Origin: an uncultured Blastocatellia bacterium | Lineage (GTDB): Bacteria > Acidobacteriota > Blastocatellia > Chloracidobacteriales > Chloracidobacteriaceae | NCBI GenBank assembly: GCA_937934745.1 | Contig: CALGZC010000048.1 | Location: 1 to 34,452, forward strand | Reading direction: 5' to 3' | DNA: 34,452 bases | In this document: positions 33,004-34,452 of the stretch, piece by piece | How the letters are laid out: each line of letters opens with the position of its first letter | Position numbering within the stretch: the first letter of the stretch is position 1 | Position numbers and translations under genes: made by a program | Notes under the pieces: generated by a model | The model's database searches: none | The model's input: only the letters and a program-made list of their open reading frames with translations | Told to the model about the DNA's origin: nothing

Positions 33004-34038
33004 ATGGCCAGACGAGTTGTGAAGCGACTGTGTTACCGACCTCTGGGATGGGTCCTGTTGTGCATTGGGATTGGCCTGGTTAGTTTTCCATTGCCTGCCC
33101 GGTATGCGCAAAACGCGCCGAATCGTGCTGCTGCGATCCAGGGCCGTGAAGCACGGAGTCGGGATGCTGGCGAAGATGTAATTCGGATTACTAACGTCAC
33201 CGTTCCGGTCATCGTGACCGATCAGGACGATCGTTTCATTAGCAAACTCACAAAGGACGATTTTGAAATCTACGAAAACAAAAAGAAGCAGAAGATAGAA
33301 TCGTTTGAAGACAAAACCGACCTGCCTTTGTTCGTTGCCATTCTGATGGATACCAGCGCGAGCATTAAGCCAAAGCTGAAGTTCCAGAAGGAAGCGACAA
33401 TCTCGTTCCTGCAAACCATTATCCGGCGTCGGAAGGATCAGGCGCTGTTTGTCACGTTTGACTCGACGGTTCAACTGCGGCAGGACTTCACCGACGACAC
33501 CAACCTGCTGGCCAAGGCCATCATGGAGGTCAAAGCCGGTGGAGAGACGGCGCTGTATGATGCGGTATATCGCGTGTGTGAGGAAAAAATGTACAACGTG
33601 CCGACGCCCCGCAAAATCATCATTGTCATTACCGATGGCGCGGACACGGCGAGCGAGCACACGTTGGAGGACGCGATTGAAATCGCCCAGCGGTACGAGG
33701 TCTTAATTTTCGGCATCAGTACCCGCAACGCCGGCTTTTTCGGAACGAGTGCCGGTATGGTGGCCGGCGAAGACGATGAAGCGTTGCGCAAGTTGTGTGT
33801 GCGCACCGGTGGCGACGTGGCCTTTCCGCAAAAGGTCATTGACCTGGAGCGTGCCTTCCAACGGATTGACCAGGCTGCGCGGCGGTACTACCTACTTTCC
33901 TACGAGCCACAAGACCCTGACACACCCGGCTATCGCAAAATTGAGGTCCGGGTTGTGACCCGTAAAAATGTCAAAGTGAAGGCGCGTGATGGGTACACGG
34001 TACGCCGCCGCTCCGCCGGCGCCGGCTCGTCGTTGTAG
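33004..34038 (+). CDS. Secreted VWA-domain protein (VWFA-related acidobacterial type)
   Basis: A 344-residue protein with a signal or anchor segment (WVLLCIGIGLVSFPLPARYA, residues 16-35). It then has a short beta module with VTVPVIVTDQDDRFISKLTK and DDFEIYENKKKQKIESF, and a von Willebrand A domain. The metal-binding site is complete: DTSAS (D116, S118, S120), the Thr in GGETALYDAV, and ITDGADT. The ending RRYYLLSYEPQDPDTPGYRKI and VKVKARDGYTVRR matches the VWFA-related family typical of Acidobacteriota (I recall it as TIGR03436), which supports the taxonomic guess. The ATG at 33004 places the signal segment at the N-terminus; AGGAG lies 17 bases upstream, which is rather far. The ligand is unknown. 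Confidence 0.9.
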   Translation: MARRVVKRLCYRPLGWVLLCIGIGLVSFPLPARYAQNAPNRAAAIQGREARSRDAGEDVIRITNVTVPVIVTDQDDRFISKLTKDDFEIYENKKKQKIESFEDKTDLPLFVAILMDTSASIKPKLKFQKEATISFLQTIIRRRKDQALFVTFDSTVQLRQDFTDDTNLLAKAIMEVKAGGETALYDAVYRVCEEKMYNVPTPRKIIIVITDGADTASEHTLEDAIEIAQRYEVLIFGISTRNAGFFGTSAGMVAGEDDEALRKLCVRTGGDVAFPQKVIDLERAFQRIDQAARRYYLLSYEPQDPDTPGYRKIEVRVVTRKNVKVKARDGYTVRRRSAGAGSSL

Positions 34039-34302
34039 AGATTGCCTGACCCGATGCGCGCCGAGCGGCTGCCGTGGCGGGGAAGGGCGCAGACCGATTG
34101 AGAGGCTGATGCCTGCGGTTTGTATCGCGCAGACGGCGTAGCCGTTCCTTGACTTTGGCTGGGCCGGAAACTCCGCCTGTGGCTCGTTTCAGTGTGGGGT
34201 GTGCTGCGGCGCGATGGGTCGGCGCGCGATGGAAGGCGGCGCCCCGCCGCAGCTTGCAGCCAAGTCGGACGGCGCCGTTGACGCGCCGCTGCGCAGCTTC
34301 AG
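34039..34302. other. Intergenic region near the right edge, nothing recognised
   Basis: This stretch follows the VWA gene. It is GC-rich, with short overlapping open frames on both strands and no convincing ribosome-binding site, terminator or promoter. Confidence 0.4.
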
Positions 34303-34452
34303 GTGTCCGCCAGGCGCTTGCGCACAGCGCAGCAGCCGGTCTCCTCCCCTGAGTCGCCACCTGAGGTTCAGCCACAACCGGAAGAAAGCGAAAGCCCGCG
34401 TTTGCACTCAGTCCTGCTGCGACTGCCTGCCCAAGACCTCGACCACAATCGG
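34303..34452 (+). CDS. Possible 5' end of a gene running off the right edge
   Basis: The frame is open from 34282 to the window end. A GTG at 34303 could start a protein whose first part is Pro/Glu/Gln/Ser-rich (SSPESPPEVQPQPEESESP) and then turns more structured (RLHSVLLRLPAQDLDHN). The composition looks more like real coding sequence than the competing frames, but only about 50 residues are visible and there is no good ribosome-binding site. The start may be elsewhere. Confidence 0.35.
   Translation, partial: MSARRLRTAQQPVSSPESPPEVQPQPEESESPRLHSVLLRLPAQDLDHNR

Overview
The window is a GC-rich bacterial chromosome segment with densely packed genes. It most resembles an acidobacterium. The best pointer is the secreted VWA protein at 33004-34038, which fits the VWFA-related family typical of Acidobacteriota; a thermophilic relative such as Chloracidobacterium is possible, but that is inference. 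No insertion sequence, prophage, CRISPR array or rRNA gene was found. One tRNA-Met is present.

Layout. (1) 2-844 (+) is the 3' end of a DUF499 ATPase gene, a family often found in anti-phage islands. (2) 924-4625 (-) is a complete phosphate-uptake operon, transcribed pstS-pstC-pstA-pstB, with no phoU in view. (3) 5079-6770 (-) holds a small membrane protein and an S41 protease with a local compensated frameshift. (4) 6959-8911 (-) is an ABC-F ATPase. (5) 9139-11991 (+) is a small ferredoxin-like protein, a DHH phosphoesterase and the bifunctional NAD(P)HX repair enzyme. (6) 11992-12930 is non-coding or decayed. (7) 12931-16314 (-) is a sensor kinase with a degenerate receiver, NAD kinase and a DnaC/DnaI-like ATPase, probably one operon. 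(8) 16609-18247 (+) is tRNA-Met with its terminator, then fumarase C with a good promoter and ribosome-binding site. (9) 18297-23884 (-) is an acyltransferase, a YbjN-like secreted protein, hisG and ileS. (10) 24100-27738 (+) is a 1212-residue secreted nuclease ending in a clear terminator. (11) 28219-30387 (+) is a run of very small unknown genes, an alpha/beta hydrolase and a small membrane protein whose early coding region carries a perfect 15-bp hairpin. (12) 30495-31541 (-) is an SH3-domain envelope protein, divergent from ddl (D-Ala-D-Ala ligase) and the VWA protein (+). A possible new gene runs off the right edge.

Most identifiable genes are housekeeping: phosphate import, NAD metabolism and repair, the TCA cycle, translation, and cell wall. 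The least explained parts are the small-gene cluster (28.2-30.4 kb), the hairpin at 30113-30145, the pseudo-receiver kinase and the decayed stretch at 12.0-12.9 kb. No complete new system could be demonstrated from sequence alone.
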